Below are positions 45,661-53,642 of a stretch of DNA of 64,000 nucleotides, piece by piece; positions within the stretch are counted from its first letter, which is position 1, and each line of letters opens with the position of its first letter. The stretch lies in the NCBI RefSeq assembly GCF_015711645.1, contig NZ_JABTEX010000005.1, positions 124,001 to 188,000 of the forward strand, given 5' to 3'. This DNA is from Planomonospora sp. ID82291 (GTDB lineage Bacteria > Actinomycetota > Actinomycetes > Streptosporangiales > Streptosporangiaceae). Under the pieces are notes generated by a model. The model was given only the letters and a program-made list of their open reading frames with translations, ran no database searches and was not told where the DNA came from. Made by a program: the position numbers and the translations under genes.

Positions 45661-46392
45661 ATGGAGAACCGCGCGGAGCGCGCAGGGGAGGCCGTGATCG
45701 GCGTCCTCGGCCTCGACACCTCGTTCACCAAGATCCCGGGGCACATCCGCAACCCGGCGACCTTCGACTTCCCCGTCATCTACACCGTGGTGAAGGAGGC
45801 GACCCCGGAGCTGCTGGTGAACCGGGCCGATCCGGGCCTGCTCGGACCGTTCGTCCGCGGGGCCAGGGAACTGGAGGCGCGGGGCGCCGCGGCGATCACC
45901 GGCGCCTGCGGTTTCCTCGCCGTCTTCCAGCGGGAGCTGGCCGACGCGGTCGGGGTCCCGCTCTACTCCTCCAGCCTGATCCAGCTGCCCATGGTCCACC
46001 GGATGATCCGGTCGGACCGGAAGGTCGGGCTGCTGGTCGCCCGGGCGCCCTCCCTGACGGCGCGCCACCTGGAGGCGGTCGGAGCCGGGCACGTACCGGT
46101 CTGCGTCGCCGGGATGGAGGAGCAGCCGGAGTTCTGCGAGGTCATGCTCGAAGGGCGGCGCTCCGAGCTCGACGTCGGCCGCCTGGAGCGCGAGGTGCTC
46201 GGCCGGGCCGAGCACCTCGCGCGGGAGAACCCCGACCTGGGGGCGCTCGTCATCGAGTGCACCGACCTGGTGCCCTTCGCGCACGCGATCCAGGAACGCC
46301 TCGGCGTGCCGGTCTTCGACATCGTGACGCTCACGGAGACCGTCCACCGCGGCCTGACGCGCCGCCCCTTCACCGGCCGCGGGGCGGCCTGA
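45661..46392 (+). CDS. Aspartate/glutamate racemase family protein
   Basis: 243 residues, last gene of the encapsulin operon. Two catalytic cysteines of the Asp/Glu/hydantoin racemase superfamily are present: Cys83 in ITGACGFLAVFQ and Cys200 in LVIECTDLVPFAHAIQ. The fold also shows KVGLLVARAPSLTARHLEA. The superfamily includes racemases, decarboxylases and maleate isomerases; having both Cys favours racemase or isomerase. ATG 45661 with GAGAGAAGGAG upstream. With the neighbouring D-amino-acid-type oxidase it implies an intermediate with an alpha-amino acid centre. A 20-bp palindrome (46393-46412) ends the operon. Confidence 0.86.
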   Translation: MENRAERAGEAVIGVLGLDTSFTKIPGHIRNPATFDFPVIYTVVKEATPELLVNRADPGLLGPFVRGARELEARGAAAITGACGFLAVFQRELADAVGVPLYSSSLIQLPMVHRMIRSDRKVGLLVARAPSLTARHLEAVGAGHVPVCVAGMEEQPEFCEVMLEGRRSELDVGRLEREVLGRAEHLARENPDLGALVIECTDLVPFAHAIQERLGVPVFDIVTLTETVHRGLTRRPFTGRGAA

Positions 46393-46412
46393 CCGCGCCG
46401 GGCCCGGCGCGG
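46393..46412. terminator. Palindromic terminator at end of encapsulin operon
   Basis: CCGCGCCGGG-CCCGGCGCGG is a perfect 20-bp palindrome directly after the racemase stop and before the convergent RNA methyltransferase gene. As RNA it would fold with a small loop. No U-run. Confidence 0.6.
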
Positions 46413-46426
46413 CCGGGCCGCCCCGC

Positions 46427-47692
46427 TCACGCCGGCCGGGCCGCCCCGGGGACCAGCAGCGCCACCGACTCGACGTGGTGGGTCATCGGGAAGGCGTCGA
46501 AGGCGCGCAGCCCGGCCAGGCGGTAGCCGCGCTCGGCGAACCAGGCCAGGTCGCGGGCGAGCGTGGCGGGGTCGCAGGAGACGTAGACGATCCGGGAGGC
46601 CTCCAGGCCGGCGACGCGGTCGACGACCTCCCTGCCCAGGCCCGCCCGGGGCGGGTCGACGACGACCAGGTCGGCCTTCTCGATGCGGTGGCGGTCCAGG
46701 GCGCTCTCCACGTACCCCCGGGCGAAGCGCGCCTGCGGCAGGTCGCGCAGGTTGCGCTCGGCGTCGCGGACGGCGACGGTCTCGGACTCGACGCCGAACA
46801 CCGCCCCGTCGGGACCGACCGCCTCCGCCAGACCGGCGGCGAACAGGCCGACGCCGCAGTAGAGGTCGAGGGCCCATTCTCCCGGCTTCGGGTCGGCGAA
46901 CTCCATGACGACCGCGTTCAGGGTGGCGGCGGCGCTCGGGTGGACCTGCCAGAAACCGCTGCCGGTGATGCGGAACGCGCGGTCGCCGACCTTCTCCGTC
47001 AGGTGGCCCGGCCCGTGGACCGACCGGGAGCGGCCCTTGCCCTCGTCGACGAAGACGGCCACGCTCTCGTCGAGGTCGGGCACGGCCACCGTACGGCGCG
47101 GCCTGGGCGCCACCACGACGGCCTGGTCCCCCGTGGAGGAGGCGATGACCTCGACCGAGGAGGCGCCCCGCCAGTTCATCACCTCGGCGCCGACGTTCTC
47201 CACCTCGGGGTGGGCGATCAGGCAGGCGTCCACGTGCTGGATGTCGTGGGAGCGGTGGCGGCGCAGGCCGAGCACGCCGTCGCGGTCCGCGGCGAACTGC
47301 ACGCGGGTGCGCCAGCCCAGGCCGTCGGGGGCGCCCGGGACCTCCTCGACGCTCCCCGTCCACTCGATCCCGGCCAGCCGGCGCAGCTGCTCGGCCACCA
47401 CGTCGGTCTTCAGCCGGCGCTGCGCCTCCAGGGAGGCGTGCTGCCAGTCGCAGCCGCCGCAGCGGCCGGGACCGGCGAAGGGGCAGGGCGGGACCACCCG
47501 GTCGGGGGAGGCGTCGAGGACCTCCACGGCGTCGGCCCGCAGGAACCGGGCCGTCTCCTCGGTGACCTCGGCGAGCACGCGCTCGCCGGGCAGGGCGTGC
47601 CGGACGAAGACCACCCGGCCCTCGTGGCGGGCCACGCACCAGCCGCCGTGCGCCACCGGTCCCACCGTCAGTTCGATCGCCGTCGTCCCCAT
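46427..47692 (-). CDS. TrmA/RlmD-type class I SAM-dependent RNA methyltransferase
   Basis: 421 residues. The N-terminal TRAM domain (IELTVGPVAHGGWCVARHEG) is followed by an iron-sulfur cluster region PPCPFAGPGRCGGCDWQHA plus a later Cys, and a C-terminal Rossmann methyltransferase: ALDLYCGVGLFAAGLA, DLVVVDPPRAGLG, VYVSCDPATLARDL with the catalytic Cys in SCDPAT. It makes 5-methyluridine in rRNA or tRNA. ATG 47692 with an ACGGGGAC site; a longer frame exists but its extra residues are not family-like. Family knowledge: often next to an APC/KimA transporter gene in actinobacteria, as here. Confidence 0.92.
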   Translation of the reverse strand: MGTTAIELTVGPVAHGGWCVARHEGRVVFVRHALPGERVLAEVTEETARFLRADAVEVLDASPDRVVPPCPFAGPGRCGGCDWQHASLEAQRRLKTDVVAEQLRRLAGIEWTGSVEEVPGAPDGLGWRTRVQFAADRDGVLGLRRHRSHDIQHVDACLIAHPEVENVGAEVMNWRGASSVEVIASSTGDQAVVVAPRPRRTVAVPDLDESVAVFVDEGKGRSRSVHGPGHLTEKVGDRAFRITGSGFWQVHPSAAATLNAVVMEFADPKPGEWALDLYCGVGLFAAGLAEAVGPDGAVFGVESETVAVRDAERNLRDLPQARFARGYVESALDRHRIEKADLVVVDPPRAGLGREVVDRVAGLEASRIVYVSCDPATLARDLAWFAERGYRLAGLRAFDAFPMTHHVESVALLVPGAARPA

Positions 47693-47750
47693 GTCCCCGT
47701 CCCGTCCGTCCTCGTGGAGCCTCCCCTGCGTCGCAGAGCCATCCGCAAGG

Positions 47751-49793
47751 TTATGCCGTACCGTCGTCGTGCCGGGCCGCCTTGCGCCGGGGCCGGCGCA
47801 CCGCACCGGCCGCGAAGGGCTCGGGGCGGGCCTTGAGCCGGTCGGAGGAGTGCAGCTGCCAGGGCACGCTGATGACCATCACGCCGGGCTGGAAGAGCAG
47901 GCGGCCCTTGAGCCGCAGCGCGCTCTGGTTGTGCAGGATGTGCTCCCACCAGCTGCCGACGACGTACTCGGGGATGTAGACGCTCACCACGTCCCGCGGG
48001 GAGCGCCGGCGCCGCGAGCGCACGTACTCCAGGATCGGCCGGGTGATCTCGCGGTAGGGCGAGTCGAGCGTCTTCAGCGGCACCGGGATGCCCCGCCGCT
48101 CCCACTCCTCCTGCAGCGCGCGGGCCTCCGCGCCCTCCACCCCCACGGTGACCGCCTCCAGCGTCGAGGGCCGGGTGGCGCGGGCGTAGGCGAGGGCGCG
48201 CAGGGTCGGCTTGTGGATCTTGGAGACGAGCACGACCGCGTGGTTGCGCGCCGGCAGCATCGACTCGTCGAGCTGGGAGTCCTCGTCGACGGCCAGCTCC
48301 CGGGCCACCTTCTCGTAGTGGCGGTGGATGCCCTTCATCATCGCGAACAGCACCGGCATCGCCACGCAGACGATCCACGCTCCGTGGGTGAACTTGGTCA
48401 GCAGCACGACCACCAGCACCAGGCCGGTCATGACGCCGCCGAAGAAGTTGATCATCCGCGAGCGCTGCATGTGCAGCCGGGCCTTCAGCTCGGTCTGCGT
48501 CCGCATCTCCCGGGTCCAGTGCCGGACCATGCCGATCTGGCTGAGGGTGAAGGAGACGAAGACCCCGACGATGTAGAGGTTCAGCAGGCGGCTGACGTCG
48601 GCCTGGAAGCCCCACAGCAGCAGGCAGGCCCCGGCCGCCAGGATGAGGATGCCGTTGGAGAAGGCCAGCCGGTCGCCCCGGGTGTGCAGCTGGCGGGGCA
48701 GGAAGCGGTCCTGGGCGAGGATCGAGCCGAGCACCGGGAAGCCGTTGAAGGCGGTGTTCGCGGCCAGGAACAGGATCAGCGCGGTGACCCCGGAGATGGC
48801 GAAGAACAGCGGCGAACCGCTGCCGAAGACCGCCTCGGACACCTGCGCGATGATCGGCTGCTGGTGGTAGTCGAACCCCGCCGGGTGGCCGTTGATGATC
48901 ACGTCGCGGTGGGCGTAGGCGGGTTCGGCGACCTTGACCCCGGAGGCCAGTCCCAGCGTGATGATGCCGGTGAACATGGTCACCGAGATCACGCCCATCA
49001 TCAGCAGCGTCCTGGCCGCGTTGCGGCTCTTGGGCTTGCGGAAGGCGGGCACGCCGTTGCTGATCGCCTCGACGCCGGTCAGCGCGGCGCAGCCGGAGGA
49101 GAACGCGCGCAGGATCAGGAAGGCCGCGGCGAAGGAGGTGAGGTTGGTCTGCTCGGCGACGATCTGGTAGCCCGCGGTGGGCGCGCGCAGCTCGTCGCCG
49201 AGGACGAACAGCCGGAAGAAGCCGTAGCCCACCATGACGAAGACCGCCGCCATGAACGCGTAGGTGGGGACGGCGAAGGCCACGCCGGACTCGCGGATGC
49301 CGCGCAGGTTCACCAGCGTGAGCACGGCGACGATGAGGATCGCGACCAGCGGTTTGTGCGTCGCGACGTACGGGATCGTCGCGCCGACGTAGTCGACGCC
49401 GTTGGCCACCGAGACCGCGACCGTCAGGACGTAGTCGACCATGAGCGCGCTGGCGACGGTGAGGCCCGCGTTCCGGCCGAGGTTGACGGTGGCCACCTCG
49501 TAGTCGCCGCCCCCGCTGGGGTAGGCGTGCACGTTCTGCCGGTAGGAGGCGACGACCGTCAGCATCACCACCACCACGCCGCCCGCGACCCAGGGGCTGA
49601 AGTTGTAGAACGACAGGCCGGCCAAGGAGAGGATGACGAGGATCTCCTGCGGGGCGTAGGCCACCGAGGAGAGCGCGTCGCTGGCGAAGACCGGCAACGC
49701 GATACGCTTGGGCAGCAGTTGCTCGTGCAACTGCGTACTGCGCAGTGCACGCCCGATGAACAGGCGTTTAGTTAGGTCCGTCGCTTTCGGCAC
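47751..49793 (-). CDS. kimA: APC-superfamily K+ importer, KimA (YdaO) type
   Basis: 680 residues, about 12 membrane helices and a large cytosolic C-terminal domain. The first part, LPVFASDALSSVAYAPQEILVILSLAG (in pieces: PVFASDALSSVAYAPQEIL), and YPSGGGDYEVA are typical of the KimA family. After the helices the segment ARNHAVVLVSKIHKPTLRAL begins the UspA-like cytosolic domain that in Bacillus subtilis KimA is inhibited by c-di-AMP. It is a proton-coupled K+ importer. GTG at 49793 is chosen as the first start giving the family N-terminus (VPKATDLTKRLFIGRAL); there is no ribosome site, but TAGCAT eight bases before suggests a leaderless promoter. Divergent from two trkA genes, a K+ homeostasis locus. 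Confidence 0.85.
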   Translation of the reverse strand: MPKATDLTKRLFIGRALRSTQLHEQLLPKRIALPVFASDALSSVAYAPQEILVILSLAGLSFYNFSPWVAGGVVVVMLTVVASYRQNVHAYPSGGGDYEVATVNLGRNAGLTVASALMVDYVLTVAVSVANGVDYVGATIPYVATHKPLVAILIVAVLTLVNLRGIRESGVAFAVPTYAFMAAVFVMVGYGFFRLFVLGDELRAPTAGYQIVAEQTNLTSFAAAFLILRAFSSGCAALTGVEAISNGVPAFRKPKSRNAARTLLMMGVISVTMFTGIITLGLASGVKVAEPAYAHRDVIINGHPAGFDYHQQPIIAQVSEAVFGSGSPLFFAISGVTALILFLAANTAFNGFPVLGSILAQDRFLPRQLHTRGDRLAFSNGILILAAGACLLLWGFQADVSRLLNLYIVGVFVSFTLSQIGMVRHWTREMRTQTELKARLHMQRSRMINFFGGVMTGLVLVVVLLTKFTHGAWIVCVAMPVLFAMMKGIHRHYEKVARELAVDEDSQLDESMLPARNHAVVLVSKIHKPTLRALAYARATRPSTLEAVTVGVEGAEARALQEEWERRGIPVPLKTLDSPYREITRPILEYVRSRRRRSPRDVVSVYIPEYVVGSWWEHILHNQSALRLKGRLLFQPGVMVISVPWQLHSSDRLKARPEPFAAGAVRRPRRKAARHDDGTA

Positions 49794-49909
49794 GTCTGAC
49801 GATGCTAGCCCCCTCCGGCTCCCTCCCCTCACGCGACGCCCCCGGAGCGGGCCATACTGGCGGGGTACACCGGAGACGAGATCCGCCTCGAGCCGATCGG
49901 CGGGGGAGC

Positions 49910-50575
49910 ATGCATATTGTGATCATGGGGTGCGGCCGGGTGGGCTCCACCCTGGCGCACATCCTGGAGGACGGCGGCCACTCGGTCGCGATCATCGACC
50001 GGGACCCGCAGGCGTTCCGCCGCCTGCGGGCCGGGTTCCGCGGGCGGCGGGTCACCGGGATCGGTTTCGACCGCGACGTCCTGGAGGAGGCCGGCATCGA
50101 GTCGGCCGGCGCCTACGTGGCGGTGAGCAGCGGCGACAACTCCAACGTCATCTCCGCCCGGGTCGCGCGCGAGACGTTCGGCGTCGACAACGTGGTGGCC
50201 CGCATCTACGACTCCCGCCGGGCCGAGGTCTACCAGCGGCTGGGCATCCCCACCGTCGCCACGGTCCGCTGGACCGCCGACCAGATCCTCCGCCGGGTGC
50301 TGCCCGAGGGCGCCGAGCCGCTCTGGCGCGACCCCACCGGGACGATCGTGCTGGCCGAGGTGGCCTACCACCCCGGCTGGGTCGGCACCCGGACCAGGGA
50401 CCTGGAGGAGGCCGCCGGGACCCGCCTGGCGTTCGTCAACCGCATGGGCGAGACCCTGCTGCCCCGGCACGACTCCATGGTCCAGGAGGGCGACATCCTG
50501 CACGTCATGGCGGCCGGAAGCGACATGGACCGCATCAACAAGGTGCTGTCCGCCGCGCCGGAGGAGGAGCACTGA
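49910..50575 (+). CDS. TrkA family K+ uptake regulatory protein (CeoB type)
   Basis: 221 residues. TrkA-N Rossmann domain MHIVIMGCGRVGSTLAHILE with a C-terminal TrkA-C domain starting after VLAEVAYHPGWVGTRTRDLEEA. It is the cytosolic NAD(H)- or nucleotide-sensing subunit of a K+ uptake system. ATG 49910 has GGGGGAG close upstream. It overlaps the next trkA gene by TGATG, and divergent kimA shares the promoter region. CATACT around 49852-49857 may be its -10 box. No TrkH/TrkG pore gene is next to it, so KimA may be its partner, which is inference. Confidence 0.9.
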   Translation: MHIVIMGCGRVGSTLAHILEDGGHSVAIIDRDPQAFRRLRAGFRGRRVTGIGFDRDVLEEAGIESAGAYVAVSSGDNSNVISARVARETFGVDNVVARIYDSRRAEVYQRLGIPTVATVRWTADQILRRVLPEGAEPLWRDPTGTIVLAEVAYHPGWVGTRTRDLEEAAGTRLAFVNRMGETLLPRHDSMVQEGDILHVMAAGSDMDRINKVLSAAPEEEH

Positions 50576-51234
50576 TGCGTGTCACCATCGCGGGCGCCGG
50601 GGCCGTCGGCCGCTCCATCGCCGCCGAGCTCCTGGAGAACGGCCACCAGGTCCTGCTCATCGACGTCGACCCGAAGGCCATCAAGATCGACTCGGTGCCG
50701 CGGGCGGAGTGGCTGCTCGCCGACGCCTGCGAGATCTCCGCCCTGGACGAGGCGGGGCTGTCCGACTGCCACGTCGTCGTCGCCGCCAGCGGGGACGACA
50801 AGGTCAACCTCGTCGTCTCGCTCCTGGCCAAGACCGAGTACGGCGTGCCGCGCGTGGTCGCCCGGATCAACCACCCGAAGAACGAGTGGCTGTTCAACGA
50901 GTCCTGGGGCGTGGACGTCGCCGTCTCCACCCCGCGCCTGCTCAGCGCGCTGGTCGAGGAGGCGGTGAGCGTCGGCGACCTGGTCCGCCTGATGACCTTC
51001 CGCCAGGGCCAGGCCAACCTGGTCGAGCTGACCCTTCCCGAGGACGCCCCGGTGGTCGGCCAGCGCGCCGGCTCGGTGCCGTGGCCGGCCGACACCGCCC
51101 TGGTCGCGATCCTGCGCGAGGGCCGGGTGCTGGTCCCCAGCGCCGACGACCCGCTGGAGGCCGGCGACGAGCTGATGTTCGTGGCCAGCCAGGAGGTCGA
51201 GGAGGAACTGGCCCGGCTCCTGTCCCGCCACTGA
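50575..51234 (+). CDS. TrkA family K+ uptake regulatory protein (CeoC type)
   Basis: 219 residues. Second TrkA-N/TrkA-C protein: MRVTIAGAGAVGRSIAAELLE nucleotide-binding start, then ANLVELTLPEDAPVVGQRAG opening TrkA-C. The pair of adjacent single trkA genes corresponds to CeoB and CeoC of mycobacteria. ATG overlaps the previous stop by one base (TGATG), so a heteromeric regulatory ring is likely. A hairpin (51244-51276) follows before the convergent DUF3159 gene. Confidence 0.9.
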   Translation: MRVTIAGAGAVGRSIAAELLENGHQVLLIDVDPKAIKIDSVPRAEWLLADACEISALDEAGLSDCHVVVAASGDDKVNLVVSLLAKTEYGVPRVVARINHPKNEWLFNESWGVDVAVSTPRLLSALVEEAVSVGDLVRLMTFRQGQANLVELTLPEDAPVVGQRAGSVPWPADTALVAILREGRVLVPSADDPLEAGDELMFVASQEVEEELARLLSRH

Positions 51235-51243
51235 GCGCCGTAC

Positions 51244-51276
51244 GGCCCGCCCTCGCCCTTTCGGCGGGAGCGGGCC
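51244..51276. terminator. Hairpin between trkA pair and DUF3159 gene
   Basis: Arms 51244-51257 and 51263-51276 form a 14-bp stem with one mismatch and one G-U, loop of 5 bases CTTTC. It starts ten bases after the trkA stop codon. Confidence 0.6.
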
Positions 51277-51290
51277 GGGAGGGCCGCCGG

Positions 51291-51992
51291 TCAGGAGGCC
51301 GCAGGCCGGACCGGGGTGCGCCCGCGGGCCAGCAGCCACACCATGGCGCCCAGGGCGGCGATCTGCAGCGGCCAGCCCATCACGATCTTGAGGATCCCCA
51401 GCTCGGCCACCGCGTCGTTCCCGCCGATCAGGTAGACCGGCCCCTGCACGGCCACCCGGACCACGCACGGGATCATCAGCAGCCAGGTGAGGCGGGAGCA
51501 GAGCCTCACGACGGCCGGGTCGCCGCGCCAGGCCGTCGGGTCGCCGGTGACCGAGCCGATCAGGAAGCCGACCACCGGCCAGCGGGTGACGATCGAGATC
51601 AGCATCGCCACGGCGTAGCCCGCGTTGTAGAGGATGCCGGGCAGGTAGACGTCCTTGGCCTCACCGGTGCGGGAGGCGAAGAACCAGCCGATGCCGATGC
51701 CGATCAGGCTGTTGATCACGTACTGCGGGGTGGAGCGCTGGACCAGCCGGGCCGCCAGCAGGACCACCGCGGTGGAGGCGCTGACGACCAGCGAGAGCTG
51801 CAGCCGGGACGTGACGACCCACATCACGGTGAAGACGGCGGTCGGCACGGCCGCCTCGACCACGCCCCGGATCCCGCCGAACGCCTTGGCGAGCTGGGAC
51901 CGGATCGCGGCCTCCACCGTGTCGTGCGCCGCCTGCTCGGTGGTGGTCATCTGCTCTTCCATTGCTTTCCCACTCGCCGGTTCCGGGCTCAT
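51291..51992 (-). CDS. DUF3159 family integral membrane protein
   Basis: 233 residues, about six helices. Family features: AFGGIRGVVEAAVPTAVFTVMW at the first helix, FLIGSVTGDPTAWRGDP and a final GWPLQIAALGAMVWLLARGR. Function unknown; in actinobacteria it is generally found beside trkA, the OB-fold gene and dut, as here. ATG 51992 has AAGGGGACAG directly upstream; later ATGs (in MEEQMTTTEQ) are possible. It begins 8 bases after the OB-fold gene stop, so they form one operon. Confidence 0.85.
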   Translation of the reverse strand: MSPEPASGKAMEEQMTTTEQAAHDTVEAAIRSQLAKAFGGIRGVVEAAVPTAVFTVMWVVTSRLQLSLVVSASTAVVLLAARLVQRSTPQYVINSLIGIGIGWFFASRTGEAKDVYLPGILYNAGYAVAMLISIVTRWPVVGFLIGSVTGDPTAWRGDPAVVRLCSRLTWLLMIPCVVRVAVQGPVYLIGGNDAVAELGILKIVMGWPLQIAALGAMVWLLARGRTPVRPAAS

Positions 51993-52000
51993 CTGTCCCC

Positions 52001-52396
52001 TTACGCCCCGCCCGTAGGCCGGAGCTCGTACCGCGGGTTGAACATCACCTTCCGGCCGTCCTGCAGACTGACCAGTCCTTCGGCCAGCACCATCCGGCCC
52101 GGCTCGATGCCCGCGATCCTCCGGCGGCCGAGCCAGATCAGGTCGATCACGTCCGAGCCGTCGTAGAGTTCCGCCTCGAGCGCGGGCGCGCCGCCCCGCG
52201 GCCGGAGGGTCACCGTCCGCAGTGTACCCGTCACGCAGAACCGGCGGCGGCCGGCACACGCCGCGATGGGCGTCGCGCCCACCTCCCGGTCGAGCTCCTG
52301 GCGCAGCTCGTCCGCCTCCAGCTCGGACCGACTCGTCGTCAGCCGCCGGAGGAAGCCCCGTAATCCGCCCTGTCTGAGCGGCTCCTGCGAACTCAC
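52001..52396 (-). CDS. OB-fold nucleic acid binding domain protein
   Basis: 131 residues. An N-terminal helical part rich in Arg (LRGFLRRLTTSRSELEADEL) leads to a single OB-fold: RRRFCVTGTLRTVTLRPRGG, ALEAELYDGSDVIDLIWLGRRRIAGIEPG, RMVLAEGLVSLQDGRKVMFN. This matches the conserved actinobacterial OB-fold protein next to DUF3159. It likely binds DNA or RNA; role unknown. GTG 52396 is preceded by AAGGAG. Operon: dut, DUF3710, OB-fold, DUF3159. Confidence 0.85.
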   Translation of the reverse strand: MSSQEPLRQGGLRGFLRRLTTSRSELEADELRQELDREVGATPIAACAGRRRFCVTGTLRTVTLRPRGGAPALEAELYDGSDVIDLIWLGRRRIAGIEPGRMVLAEGLVSLQDGRKVMFNPRYELRPTGGA

Positions 52397-52498
52397 GCCT
52401 TCTCCTTAACCCGCATATCGCCTCAGGGTACGCGACCCGCCCCGCCGGGGAAGTGCCGCGGACCGCCGGCGGTCCGGCGCACGGACGCCGCCGGACCG

Positions 52499-53158
52499 TC
52501 AGCGGAGTTCGGCGATCTCCGGGCCGCGCTTGAACGGGTTGAGGTCGGGCGCCTCCGCCTGCCGGTCCATCGCCTGCCGGGCCTCGGGGGGCAGGCGCAG
52601 CTCGATCGACTCGTGCGGGGGCATGGGCTCGTCGCCGCGGACCACCACGATGTCCCGTACGACGTCCTCCAGGATCCCGGCGGCCTCGGCGTCCAGCGCG
52701 GCGCGCCCGCTGATCGCCGCCCGCAGGAACCAGCGCGGCCCGTCGACCCCGAGGTAGCGGACCGGCTGCGGGCCGCCCTCACCCGGCACCTTCGCGGCCA
52801 GCTCGGCGCCGAACGGCCCCTGCCGCTCCTCGGCCGTGCCTCCGGCGCTCTTGACCGCAGCGGCCAGCTCGGCCCGGACGTCGTCCCAGATGCCGTTCCG
52901 CTTGGGCGCCGCGAACGCCTGCACCTGCAGCGCGCTCTCCCCCGCGAGCACGACCGCGCCCACGATGCGGTCGCCGGCCAGGTTCAGCTGGATCTCGAAC
53001 CCGGGCCCGACCGGCACCCGCAGCCCGCCGAGGTCGACCCGCTCCCGCTCGGGGTGCGGCTCCGCGGAGTCCCACGGGCCTGACTCGCGGACCGGCTCCC
53101 GGGCGGCCTCCTCGACGGCGGCGGCCGGGGTCTCCTCGCGACGGCGACGTCCGAACAT
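52499..53158 (-). CDS. DUF3710 family protein
   Basis: 219 residues, soluble. Motifs typical of the family: RVDLGGLRVPVGPGFEIQLN, AFAAPKRNGIWDDVRAELAA, VRYLGVDGPRWFLRAAISGRA, and IVVVRGDEPMPPHESIELRLP. The start ATG at 53158 is preferred: an in-frame GTG at 53167 lies only one base from the AAGGAGC site. Function unknown; its place next to dut and an OB-fold protein in most actinobacteria suggests a nucleic-acid-related or housekeeping role. The first 45 residues are charged and probably disordered. Confidence 0.87.
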   Translation of the reverse strand: MFGRRRREETPAAAVEEAAREPVRESGPWDSAEPHPERERVDLGGLRVPVGPGFEIQLNLAGDRIVGAVVLAGESALQVQAFAAPKRNGIWDDVRAELAAAVKSAGGTAEERQGPFGAELAAKVPGEGGPQPVRYLGVDGPRWFLRAAISGRAALDAEAAGILEDVVRDIVVVRGDEPMPPHESIELRLPPEARQAMDRQAEAPDLNPFKRGPEIAELR

Positions 53159-53198
53159 CTTCCTCACGCTCCTTGGAATGTCAGCGGCCGCTGAGACG

Positions 53199-53642
53199 TC
53201 AGCGGCCCGTGGACCCGAACCCGCCGGCGCCGCGCGCCGATCCGGGCAACCGGTCCACCTCGTAGAACGCGGCCCGCTCCACCTTCTGCACGACGAGCTG
53301 CGCGATCCGGTCCCCCCGGCGCAGCCGTACCGCGCTCTTGGCGTCGGTGTTGAGCAGCGTCACCCTGATCTCGCCCCGGTAGCCCGCGTCGACGGTGCCC
53401 GGCGCGTTCACGATCGTCACGCCGTGCTCGGCGGCCAGGCCGGAGCGCGGGTGGACGAACGCGGCGTAGCCGTCGGGCAGGGCGATCGCCACTCCGGTGC
53501 CCACGGTGGCCCGCTCGCCGGGGAGCAGGTCGACGTCCTGCGCGGTGTGCAGGTCCGCCCCGGCGTCGCCCGGATGCGCGTAGGACGGCGGCGGCAGCCC
53601 GGCGTCGAGCCGGTGGATCAGCACCTCGACCTGGTGGGTCAC
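53199..53642 (-). CDS. dut: dUTP diphosphatase
   Basis: 147 residues, trimeric dUTPase length. All five motifs are visible: HPGDAGADLHT (I), PRSGLAA (II), GTVDAGYRGEIRV (III), RGDRIAQLV (IV) and the C-terminal GSARGAGGFGSTG (V, closes over the active site). It hydrolyses dUTP to dUMP, keeping uracil out of DNA. GTG start at 53642 with GAGGTG upstream overlaps the stop of the small gene upstream by GTGA. First known function in the dut-DUF3710-OB-DUF3159 operon. Confidence 0.95.
   Translation of the reverse strand: MTHQVEVLIHRLDAGLPPPSYAHPGDAGADLHTAQDVDLLPGERATVGTGVAIALPDGYAAFVHPRSGLAAEHGVTIVNAPGTVDAGYRGEIRVTLLNTDAKSAVRLRRGDRIAQLVVQKVERAAFYEVDRLPGSARGAGGFGSTGR

Noticed and set aside
49794-49909. 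c-di-AMP (ydaO) riboswitch upstream of kimA
   Set aside because: The divergent region is only 116 bases, must hold two promoters, and the kimA transcript looks leaderless (TAGCAT eight bases before GTG); no riboswitch-like structure is visible.
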